Assembly: GCF_024764775.1 (NCBI RefSeq)
Contig: NZ_JALIGC010000040.1
Span: 310,001 to 374,000, forward strand
DNA from: Scandinavium manionii
GTDB taxonomy: Bacteria; Pseudomonadota; Gammaproteobacteria; Enterobacterales; Enterobacteriaceae
Direction of reading: 5' to 3'
Length of the DNA stretch: 64,000 nucleotides
Positions 25,310 to 32,620 of this stretch are shown here, piece after piece (position 1 is the stretch's first letter; each line of letters starts with the position of its first letter). The notes below the pieces were generated by a model. It did no database searches. It worked only from the letters and a program-made list of their open reading frames with translations, and had not been told where the DNA came from. Made by a program: the position numbers and the translations under genes.

Positions 25310-26242
25310 TTATTGTTCTGCGTTGAGACGCCAGGCCAGCTGTTCGAAATAACGATGCTGATCGTCTCGCGCTTTCAACGCCTCTTCAAGTGTGCACGGC
25401 ACGAAGTGCATTGGCTGCCCCAGTGGAATTTGCGCCAGTTGGTACATATCTGCTTCGATAATGCAGGCAATACGCGGGTAACCCCCGGTTGTTTGCGCAT
25501 CGTTCATCAGCACGATCGGCTGGCCGTTATGCGGCACCTGCACCACGCCCGGCAATAGGCCATGCGATAACAGCTCGCGGTCAGTGGTACGCACCAACGG
25601 CTGGCCCTGTAAACGATAACCCATGCGATTACTTTGCGGGCTGAGTTGCCACGGCGCACGCCAGAAGTTCTCCTGCGAGGCGGCATCAAACTCATGATAT
25701 TCCGGCCCCGGCAACGCACGAATCCGGTTCCCGCGCAGAAGTTGTTTCACGCCCTGCGAACCGTTAAATGTGCGCGTGGCAGGCAGCAATTTCAGGGTAT
25801 CGCCATCCTGAAGTCGACGCCCTTCCAGCCCGCCAATCCCGACGTTAAGATCGGTACTGTACGACCCCAGCACTTTTGGTACATCAATGCCGCCTGAAAT
25901 AGCCAGATAGCTGCGAATACCGTGCAAAGGTCGCTTCATCACCAATATTTGCCCGGCCTTTACCTGCAACCGCCATCCTGCCCAAATGGGTTTATCGTCG
26001 AGCGTCGCTTCGCATCCTGCGCCCGTCAGCGCAAACCAGCCGTCGCGTTCAAACTGAACCGTCAGCTGGCCCAGCGTAATTTCGAGAGCTGCCGCGTTCG
26101 GGTCATTACCCACCAGTAAATTGGCGGTAATAAGCGCCGGTTTATCCAGCGCGCCGCAGCGGCTGACACCGGACTGACGCAGGCCATAACGCCCGCCATC
26201 CTGAACCGACGTGTAGAGGCCTGAGCGTATAATTTTCAGCAT
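25310..26242 (-). CDS. pxpC: 5-oxoprolinase subunit PxpC
   Basis: PxpC is the biotin-dependent carboxylase-like subunit of the PxpABC 5-oxoprolinase, which opens 5-oxoproline to glutamate with ATP. The 310-residue product shows the YbgK/allophanate hydrolase subunit 2 fold (GLYTSVQDGGRYGLRQSGVS; NRMGYRLQG; TTGGYPRIACII). It overlaps pxpB by seven bases. The pxpA gene that normally follows is absent here. Confidence 0.93.
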   Translation of the reverse strand: MLKIIRSGLYTSVQDGGRYGLRQSGVSRCGALDKPALITANLLVGNDPNAAALEITLGQLTVQFERDGWFALTGAGCEATLDDKPIWAGWRLQVKAGQILVMKRPLHGIRSYLAISGGIDVPKVLGSYSTDLNVGIGGLEGRRLQDGDTLKLLPATRTFNGSQGVKQLLRGNRIRALPGPEYHEFDAASQENFWRAPWQLSPQSNRMGYRLQGQPLVRTTDRELLSHGLLPGVVQVPHNGQPIVLMNDAQTTGGYPRIACIIEADMYQLAQIPLGQPMHFVPCTLEEALKARDDQHRYFEQLAWRLNAEQ

Positions 26243-26892
26243 ACGCCCTCCTTTTGCGGCACAAAGCGCACCGTATCTCCCGGTCTGAGTAAAACCGGCT
26301 CTGCCAGGCGTGAATCAAACATCGCCTGCGAGGTATGCCCAATCAGCTGCCAGCCGCCCGGCGTGGCCAGCGGATAAATGCCGGTATGCTGACCACCGAT
26401 CCCAACGGAGCCCGCGGGCACCTGCACACGCGGCTCTGCCCGACGCGGCATCGCCAGTTTTGGCGACAGCCCACCCAGATAAGCAAAGCCCGGCTGGAAG
26501 CCTAAAAACCACACCACATAATCCTGCGATGAGTGAAGCTCCACGACCTGCTGCGGCGTAAGGCCGCAATGCCCGGCCACCAGCGGTAAATCTGGCCCCA
26601 GCTTGCCGCCGTACACTACCGGGATATCAATCTGACGGGAATCCGGCTCCAGCACTTCGCTCTCTTCCCACCAGCGCTGAAGACGCTCGATGGCATCCAG
26701 CGCCAACGACTGCGGATTACGCAGGATAACGGTGATATTATTCATCCCAGGAATAGCTTCGAGCACTTCCGGGTATTCAGGTAAACGCTGGGTCAGACGC
26801 CAGATACGTTTCTGGCTCTCCAGTGTCACAGGCGGTTCAAGTTCCAGAACGACTGCCGTTTCGCCCAACAGGTAACAACGCGCTCGCTGCAC
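26236..26892 (-). CDS. pxpB: 5-oxoprolinase subunit PxpB
   Basis: PxpB is the kinase-like partner of PxpC (YbgJ, allophanate hydrolase subunit 1 family). The 218-residue product has the family motifs FLGFQPGFAYLGGL, RVQVPAGSVGIGG and GIYPLATPGGWQLIGHT. It is 15 bases downstream of ybgI and overlaps pxpC. Confidence 0.94.
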   Translation of the reverse strand: MQRARCYLLGETAVVLELEPPVTLESQKRIWRLTQRLPEYPEVLEAIPGMNNITVILRNPQSLALDAIERLQRWWEESEVLEPDSRQIDIPVVYGGKLGPDLPLVAGHCGLTPQQVVELHSSQDYVVWFLGFQPGFAYLGGLSPKLAMPRRAEPRVQVPAGSVGIGGQHTGIYPLATPGGWQLIGHTSQAMFDSRLAEPVLLRPGDTVRFVPQKEGVC

Positions 26893-26907
26893 TTTCGCCC
26901 TCTCTCA

Positions 26908-27651
26908 TTAGGCCGGGTTAGGGATGTCGATAAAGGTGACATCCAGATCGGTATTTTCAGTCAGCCATTCGCTTAATGCACGAATGCCGCCGCGTTCGGT
27001 CGCATGATGACCGGCGGCATAAAAATGCAGGCCCTGCTCGCGGGCGGAATGAATGGTTTGCTCCGACACTTCGCCGGTAATAAAGGCATCCACGCCAAAA
27101 CGTGCCGCGCTGTCGATAAAGCTCTGACCGCCGCCGGTGCACCACGCTACGCGCGATATTTTGTCCGGCCCGGTGTCACCACTCCACAGCGGCGTTCGGC
27201 CAATGCGGGTTTCAATCCACGATGCCAGCTCCAGCCCGGAAACAGCAATAGACAGTTCGCCCCACGGCACCAGCGGCTCAATTTCGCCTTTGATATTGAT
27301 GCCGAGAAGTGCGGCTAACTGTGCGTTATTGCCAAGCTCAGGGTGCGCATCCAACGGCAAATGCCAGCCATAAAGGTTGATATCATTGGTCAGCAACGTT
27401 TTCAGCCGGTTGCGCTTCATACCGCGAATCACCGGCGACTCCCCTTTCCAGAAATAGCCGTGATGTACGATGACGGCGTCGGCTTCCAGACGAACGGCTT
27501 CATCCAGCAGCGCCTGGCTTGCGGTCACGCCGGTGACGATTTTGCGGATCTCTTCTCGCCCCTCAACCTGCAGCCCATTTGGCGCGTAATCGCTGATGGC
27601 TGCACTGTTGAGTTTCTCGTTAATCAGTTGTTCCAGTTCACTGTTTTTCAT
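26908..27651 (-). CDS. ybgI: Nif3/NIF3-like dinuclear metal-binding protein YbgI
   Basis: A cytoplasmic Nif3-family protein, described as a GTP cyclohydrolase I type 2 homologue or radiation-resistance protein; its true substrate is uncertain. The 247-residue product has the metal-binding His pair in DAVIVHHGYFWKG (near residue 63) and the C-terminal AAGHHATERGG. The upstream in-frame extension to 27690 was rejected because the ATG at 27651 (MKNSELEQLINEKLN) matches the family start. It heads the ybgI-pxpB-pxpC unit. Confidence 0.94.
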   Translation of the reverse strand: MKNSELEQLINEKLNSAAISDYAPNGLQVEGREEIRKIVTGVTASQALLDEAVRLEADAVIVHHGYFWKGESPVIRGMKRNRLKTLLTNDINLYGWHLPLDAHPELGNNAQLAALLGINIKGEIEPLVPWGELSIAVSGLELASWIETRIGRTPLWSGDTGPDKISRVAWCTGGGQSFIDSAARFGVDAFITGEVSEQTIHSAREQGLHFYAAGHHATERGGIRALSEWLTENTDLDVTFIDIPNPA

Positions 27652-27914
27652 CGTCACTCCAGACTTTCCCTCAATACTGTTGGATACCATAGCCGCCCGG
27701 CGGCTTCACGTCGATACCCCCGCAACGCCAGACAAAAATCCGGTCATCTCCTTAGCGCAAAAAACGCTTAACGTCACGCAGCACGATCATGTATATTTAT
27801 GCATTAGGACAGCATATAAATTGAGCTTTAACGCTCAAGTTACATGGAAAGCATATAAGAAACGAATAATGCGGAATGATTATCTTCTGCACTTCTGGCA
27901 AGACTGAGAGCAAC
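27652..27914. promoter_or_regulatory. Divergent ybgI-dtpD intergenic region
   Basis: A 263-base AT-rich gap between divergent genes that should carry both promoters. I see no gene and no sites clear enough to name. Confidence 0.4.
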
Positions 27915-29396
27915 ATGAAGACACCATCGTCACAACCACGCGCTATCTATTACGTGGTCGCACTGCAAATTTGGGAATATTTTAGCTTTTATGGGATGCG
28001 CGCTCTGCTGATCCTGTATCTCACCAACCAACTGAAATACAACGATAACCATGCGTATGCGCTGTTCAGCGCCTACTGCTCTCTGGTCTATGTCACGCCA
28101 ATCCTCGGTGGCTGGCTGGCGGATAAAGTGCTCGGCAACCGCATGGCGGTGATGATCGGCGCCTTTTTGATGGCCGTCGGTCACCTGGTGCTCGGCGCCA
28201 GTGAAATGTCATCGATGTTCCTGTACCTGTCATTGGCAATTATTGTTTGCGGCTACGGTCTGTTTAAATCGAATGTTAGCTGCCTGCTCGGCGAACTGTA
28301 CGAGCCCACCGACCCGCGCCGAGACGGTGGTTTCTCGCTGCTTTACGCCGCAGGTAACGTCGGTTCTATCATTGCGCCAATCGCGTGTGGTTACGTTCAG
28401 GAAGAATACAGCTGGGCGATGGGCTTTGCGCTTGCCGCCATCGGTATGCTCGCCGGTCTGGTGATTTTCCTGTGCGGGAACCGCCATTTCAGCCATACCG
28501 TCGGCGTAAACAAAGCCGTGCTGTGTAGCAAGAAACTGGCCGTTCCGGTCTGGGGTTGGCTGCTGGCTCTGCTGGTGGTGTCACCGATTGTCATTGCCGT
28601 ACTGTTCTGGAAAGAGTGGTCACTGTATGCGCTGATCGTCGCCACCGTCATCGGCCTGGTGATGCTCGCGCAAATCTACAAAAAAGCAGAGAACCAGAAG
28701 CAACGCAAAGAGCTGGGTCTCATTGTGGTCCTGACCTTCTTCAGCCTGCTGTTCTGGGCCTTCGCCCAGCAGGGCGGCAGCTCTATAAGCCTGTATATCG
28801 ACCGTTTCGTGAACCGCGATATTCTTGGTTATGAAGTACCAACGGCAATGTTCCAGTCGGTCAACGGTTTTGCCGTGATGATGTGCGGCGTGTTCCTCGC
28901 CTGGGTGGTCAAAGAGTCGGTGACGGGTAACCGCGCGGTGCGCATCTGGGGTAAATACGCCCTGGGCCTTGGGCTGATGAGCGCAGGTTTCTGCATTCTG
29001 ACCCTGAGCGCACGCTGGTCTGCGACCTACGGTCATTCATCGATGCCGCTAATGGTTCTGGGAATGGCGGTGATGGGCTTTGCCGAACTGTTCATCGACC
29101 CGGTAGCGATGGCGCAAATCACGCGTATTGAAATTCCGGGCGTGACAGGTGTGCTGACCGGCATCTACATGCTGCTTTCCGGCGCAATCGCCAACTACGT
29201 CGCAGGCGTGATTGCCGATCAGACGTCACAAAGCGCCTTTGATGCGGCGGGGGCCATTAACTACTCCATTAATGCTTACATCGACGTGTTCAGCCAGATT
29301 ACCTGGGGTTCACTGGCCTGTGTGGCCGTGGTGCTGTTCATCTGGCTTGGTCACGCGATGAAAGTCAGATCCCGCCGCCTGGCGCTGGAGTCTTAA
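27915..29396 (+). CDS. dtpD: Dipeptide/tripeptide:proton symporter DtpD
   Basis: A POT/PTR2-family importer of di- and tripeptides with about 14 membrane helices. The 493-residue product contains the PTR2 signature QIWEYFSFYGMRALLILYL and GYGLFKSNVSCLLGELYEPTDPRRDGGFSLLYAAGNVGS, plus the FAQQGGSSISLY binding segment. The ATG at 27915 is preferred over the upstream 27876 because MKTPSSQPRAIYYV aligns with the family. Its stop overlaps the convergent phr stop by four bases. Confidence 0.94.
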   Translation: MKTPSSQPRAIYYVVALQIWEYFSFYGMRALLILYLTNQLKYNDNHAYALFSAYCSLVYVTPILGGWLADKVLGNRMAVMIGAFLMAVGHLVLGASEMSSMFLYLSLAIIVCGYGLFKSNVSCLLGELYEPTDPRRDGGFSLLYAAGNVGSIIAPIACGYVQEEYSWAMGFALAAIGMLAGLVIFLCGNRHFSHTVGVNKAVLCSKKLAVPVWGWLLALLVVSPIVIAVLFWKEWSLYALIVATVIGLVMLAQIYKKAENQKQRKELGLIVVLTFFSLLFWAFAQQGGSSISLYIDRFVNRDILGYEVPTAMFQSVNGFAVMMCGVFLAWVVKESVTGNRAVRIWGKYALGLGLMSAGFCILTLSARWSATYGHSSMPLMVLGMAVMGFAELFIDPVAMAQITRIEIPGVTGVLTGIYMLLSGAIANYVAGVIADQTSQSAFDAAGAINYSINAYIDVFSQITWGSLACVAVVLFIWLGHAMKVRSRRLALES

Positions 29397-30805
29397 GACT
29401 TTCTGGCGGCTTCATATGCCGCCAACGTCTCTATCCGCGCCTGTTTGTGATTCACAATCGGGCGCGGATATTCAAGCGTTATCCCCTCTTTTTCCGCCCA
29501 CTGCCACGGTTCGTGAATCGCTTTTTCCGGCACCGCGTTCAATTCCGGTAGCCAGTGACGAATAAACACGCCTTCTTTATCAAACCGTTCGCCCTGGGTG
29601 GTCGGGTTAAAGATGCGGAAATACGGCGCTGCATCGGTGCCGGTGGACGCCGCCCACTGCCAGCCGCCGTTGTTGGCCGCTAAGTCGCCGTCGACCAACT
29701 GTGACATGAAGTAACGCTCGCCTTCCCGCCAGTCAATGAGCAAATCTTTCACCAGGAAGCTGGCGACAATCATCCGCAAGCGATTGTGCATCCAGCCTGT
29801 TTGATTGAGCTGGCGCATCGCCGCATCGACTATCGGGTAACCTGTTTTGCCCTGCTGCCAGGCGGCAAGCGCCGCCCTATCGTTGTTCCAGGCGACGTTA
29901 TCCGTCCAGGCGATAAAGGGTTTATAGCGGCACAGTTCGGGATGATAGGTCATCAGATGACGGTAAAATTCACGCCAGATGAGTTCATTTAGCCAGACCG
30001 CCCCGGGGCCACCGTCTGGCGCGTGTGGACATTCCGCAAGAAGCCGATGCAGACACTGGCGCGGAGACAGCACGCCCAACGTGAGGCACGCCGATAACCG
30101 ACTGGTGCCCTCAATCGCGGGAAAATCTCGCGTTTCTTCGTACTCCCCGGCGTGCTGTTGGCAGAAATGGCGCAACCTGGCGATGGCGGTTTTCTCATCC
30201 GCCGGGAAGAGCGCGGTATCAAAGGGCTCTTGAGGGAGATTAAGGACAATCTCCGACGTTTCACTCGCCCCATGTTCACGCTGACCCGGAGCCTGAACGC
30301 ATTCCGGTAGCCCTTCTTTTAGTCGTCGCAGATACGCATTTTTAAACGGCGTAAAGACCTTATACATCTGATGATTACCGGTCATTACGCTACCAGGCGC
30401 CAGCATCACGCTGTCGTCAAAACCCTGGCACGTCACCGTATCCAGCGCTTTTTCCACGCAACTGTCGCGCTGACGCTCGTTAATTTCATATTGATAGTTA
30501 TAGAAAAGCCGATCGACTTGATGCGCATCGCAGACATTTTTCACTACCTCTACCGAGGCCGCGAAATCTGCCACTTCGTGAAACAGTAAAGGAATGCCTT
30601 TTTGCGCCAGCTGCGTTTGCAATGCGTTTAGCTGAGTCTGCAAAAAGGCCGCCTGGCGTGGCGCCATATGATGCTGCTGCCACTGTTTCGGTGTGGCAAC
30701 GTACAACGCGATCACCTTCGCTTTACGATCGCGACAGGCGGCGGCCAGCGCCAGATTATCGTGCAGGCGTAAATCGGTGCGAAACCAGACCAGATGGGTG
30801 GTCAT
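29393..30805 (-). CDS. phrB: Deoxyribodipyrimidine photo-lyase (class I CPD photolyase)
   Basis: The enzyme uses FAD and a folate antenna to reverse cyclobutane pyrimidine dimers in light. The 470-residue product has the N-terminal photolyase domain (THLVWFRTDLRLHDNLALA) and the FAD domain (TSRLSACLTLGVLSPRQ; WLNELIWREFYRHLMTYHP; NGWQ-type GGWQWAASTGTDAAPYFRIFNP). Start ATG 30805 has GGAGAG upstream; an in-frame extension to 30886 is not supported. It is 10 bases after ybgA. Confidence 0.95.
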   Translation of the reverse strand: MTTHLVWFRTDLRLHDNLALAAACRDRKAKVIALYVATPKQWQQHHMAPRQAAFLQTQLNALQTQLAQKGIPLLFHEVADFAASVEVVKNVCDAHQVDRLFYNYQYEINERQRDSCVEKALDTVTCQGFDDSVMLAPGSVMTGNHQMYKVFTPFKNAYLRRLKEGLPECVQAPGQREHGASETSEIVLNLPQEPFDTALFPADEKTAIARLRHFCQQHAGEYEETRDFPAIEGTSRLSACLTLGVLSPRQCLHRLLAECPHAPDGGPGAVWLNELIWREFYRHLMTYHPELCRYKPFIAWTDNVAWNNDRAALAAWQQGKTGYPIVDAAMRQLNQTGWMHNRLRMIVASFLVKDLLIDWREGERYFMSQLVDGDLAANNGGWQWAASTGTDAAPYFRIFNPTTQGERFDKEGVFIRHWLPELNAVPEKAIHEPWQWAEKEGITLEYPRPIVNHKQARIETLAAYEAARKS

Positions 30806-30815
30806 AACTCTCCGG

Positions 30816-31772
30816 TTAATGTCCGTAACGTAAACGTAAGGCTTCCGGCCAAGGGTCGAAATAGCGCTGCCCGGCCAGATAAGCATCAGGAAATTCAGCC
30901 ATATAGTGTTTTAACAGCGTGACCGGTGCAAGCAACGGCTGCGTGCCCTGCCGATAGCGATCGATAAGATCGGCCAGTTCCTGACGCTGACGGCTATTAA
31001 GCTGTTTGCGAAAGTAGCCCTGCACGTGCATCAACACGTTGGTGTGATTGCGGCGCGTTGACGGATGCGACATCAGCGTCATCAGGCGCTGGCGATATTC
31101 GACAAAGTAGTCGTCCAGCGATGTCCATTCCGCCATCGCCGCCACAAATCGCCCAAGCTCACGATAAAGCGGTTGAGAATGCGCCAGCAGTAACAGCTTA
31201 TAGCGGCTGTGAAACGCCATTAATTCGCCACGATTCAGGCCCCGCTCACGAAGTGCGTGCAGTTCATGCAGGGCATAAATACGCTCGACAAAATTCTCAC
31301 GAAGAACAGCGTCCTGTAGCCGCCCGTCTTCTTCCACCGGTAACCAAGGGAAGGTTTCCATTAATATTTGGGTGTAAATACCGCGTCCGGATTTGCGACT
31401 GTATTGGCCGTCGGCCTCGTAAACCCGCACTCGCTCCATGCCACAGCTTGGCGATTTAGCACAGACGATATAGCCGCACAGCTTTTCAAAACGGGTAATC
31501 CGCTGACGGGTAAAGTCGCGCATCGCCTGGGTTAAATCGCCGTCGCGCCCATCGCTAAAACGCAAATTCGCACTGCCCTGTTGGTCTTTCATCAGTCGCA
31601 GCGCGGGTCTTGGCACCGGTAAGCCAATGGCCATTTCCGGGCAGACGGGCTCAAACGCGACCAGTGGGCTTAAGTCCTCTACTGCAAACGTCAGGCGTTT
31701 ATGACCGCCGTCAAAACGAACGGGTTCGCCGAGCAAACAGGCGCTGATGCCAACCGGGATTTTCTCACTCAT
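30816..31772 (-). CDS. ybgA: Two-domain YbgA protein (DUF523-DUF1722)
   Basis: The 318-residue product joins an N-terminal DUF523 domain (about 1-150; VGISACLLGEPVRFDGGHKR, with Cys and a second Cys in CAKSPSCGMERVRVY) to a C-terminal DUF1722 domain (about 185-310; LHELHALRERGLNRGELMAFHSRYK; HTNVLMHVQGYF). E. coli K-12 YbgA has only about 169 residues, the second domain, so the full form is kept here. Its function is unknown; it is co-transcribed with photolyase, which suggests a light or DNA-damage link. ATG 31772 follows AGGAG. Confidence 0.9.
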   Translation of the reverse strand: MSEKIPVGISACLLGEPVRFDGGHKRLTFAVEDLSPLVAFEPVCPEMAIGLPVPRPALRLMKDQQGSANLRFSDGRDGDLTQAMRDFTRQRITRFEKLCGYIVCAKSPSCGMERVRVYEADGQYSRKSGRGIYTQILMETFPWLPVEEDGRLQDAVLRENFVERIYALHELHALRERGLNRGELMAFHSRYKLLLLAHSQPLYRELGRFVAAMAEWTSLDDYFVEYRQRLMTLMSHPSTRRNHTNVLMHVQGYFRKQLNSRQRQELADLIDRYRQGTQPLLAPVTLLKHYMAEFPDAYLAGQRYFDPWPEALRLRYGH

Positions 31773-31813
31773 AACCACTCCTTACAGGCATATAAGAGAA
31801 GTGTAGACGCCAG

Positions 31814-31842
31814 AAAATGAAAAAGGCCGCACAAGGCGGCCT
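31814..31842 (-). terminator. Terminator-like hairpin just upstream of ybgA
   Basis: AGGCCGC-loop-GCGGCCT is followed on the minus strand by TTTTTCATTTT. It lies 42 bases before the ybgA ATG and on the same strand, so any message coming from the structured region would be stopped before ybgA. Confidence 0.75.
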
Positions 31843-31859
31843 GAACGTCATTCGGTAAA

Positions 31860-31970
31860 TTTTTAGGATTCCGTCCAGAAGCATCACCTTGATGCCTCGA
31901 GAAATAAGCAGACCATCAGTGCTGCTGGGTAGAAACGGAAGTCTTTCCCAACCGACCGCGAATCCTGAGG
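31860..31970. ncRNA. Structured RNA candidate between two terminators
   Basis: AGGATTC (31865-31871) and GAATCCT (31960-31966) form a perfect 7-bp closing helix. Inside are GCATCA/TGATGC (31881-31895), AGCAG/CTGCT (31907-31926) and GGAA/TTCC (31937-31948) hairpins. An alternative TTCCGT/ACGGAA helix (31869-31874 with 31935-31940) would exclude the closing helix. Read on plus it ends at the terminator at 31974-32010; read on minus it precedes the hairpin before ybgA. The strand is undecided. The tRNA-like GAATCC makes the enterobacterial rtT RNA family one thing to test. Confidence 0.45.
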
Positions 31971-31973
31971 GCA

Positions 31974-32010
31974 TAAAAAAACCGCCACGTTAACGTTGGC
32001 GGTTTTTTTA
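31974..32010. terminator. Bidirectional terminator downstream of ybfA
   Basis: ACCGCCA/TGGCGGT with a self-complementary CGTTAACG centre is flanked by seven As and seven Ts. It ends ybfA on the minus strand and could end a plus-strand RNA from 31860-31970. Confidence 0.9.
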
Positions 32011-32031
32011 TGCCTGCTGGAAAGTCACAAA

Positions 32032-32232
32032 TCAGTAAAAATCACAGGTCGCTTTTTCGGCCTGATCCATCCACACCGGTTTTTCACTGGTTTTAGACCA
32101 GACACGGTGCAGGTAGCTGTAAAAACGCCCACGATCTTTCCAGAACAGCATCACTGGCAGCGCCAAAACACCCGCCACAACGGCGAAAGTACGACGCATC
32201 AATACAACATGTGCAGGAAACTCTTTGTACAT
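32032..32232 (-). CDS. ybfA: Conserved small protein YbfA
   Basis: A 66-residue protein starting MYKEFPAHVVLMRRTFAVVAG and ending AEKATCDFY, clearly the E. coli YbfA family. One membrane segment lies at about 13-30. Function is unknown. The longer in-frame extension to 32322 has no homology and was dropped. It is divergent from the kdp operon. Confidence 0.9.
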   Translation of the reverse strand: MYKEFPAHVVLMRRTFAVVAGVLALPVMLFWKDRGRFYSYLHRVWSKTSEKPVWMDQAEKATCDFY

Positions 32233-32530
32233 AATCTCTCTCCCCTTCATGGCCGGCAACGCACGCCGGTAAACGTTATCTGGGTCAAATAATACCGTTT
32301 TGGTTGTAATTTTACTACTCATCCGACCACTTTATTATGTTTCCAGAGGGAAATTTACACTTCACGCCGTAATTAAGTTACATAAAAGTTAAATTAATAC
32401 TAACCAATGGTTAATTGATGGTCTTTTTCATTTTTATATTATTTTTACACCCGGCCCTGCGTTTTTTGCGAAATCTTTGCACCAAAAAACTTACCGTTAC
32501 CGCACTTCATTAAACACCTGGAGGTGGACT
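32233..32530. promoter_or_regulatory. ybfA-kdpF divergent region with KdpE-type box
   Basis: The stretch at about 32433-32460 (TTTATATTATTTTTACAC followed by CCGGCCC) closely resembles the E. coli KdpE operator ahead of kdpFABC. It lies about 75 bases upstream of the kdpF start. The rest is AT-rich with no gene. Confidence 0.65.
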
Positions 32531-32620
32531 GTGAGTGCAGGCGTGCTAACTGGTATCGTGCTGGTTTTCCTGTTATTGGGTTATCTGGTTTATGCCCTGA
32601 TCAATGCGGAGGCCTTCTGA
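32531..32620 (+). CDS. kdpF: K+-transporting ATPase small subunit KdpF
   Basis: A 29-residue single-helix protein (MSAGVLTGIVLVFLLLGYLV, then YALINAEAF) that stabilises the KdpABC complex. The GTG start is preceded by a strong GGAGGTGG. Its TGA overlaps the kdpA ATG. Confidence 0.95.
   Translation: MSAGVLTGIVLVFLLLGYLVYALINAEAF

Noticed and set aside
31765..31974. 69-codon minus-strand frame across the structured region upstream of ybgA
   Set aside because: It runs through the terminator hairpin and the ybgA start, and its sequence resembles no protein; the RNA structure explains the region better.
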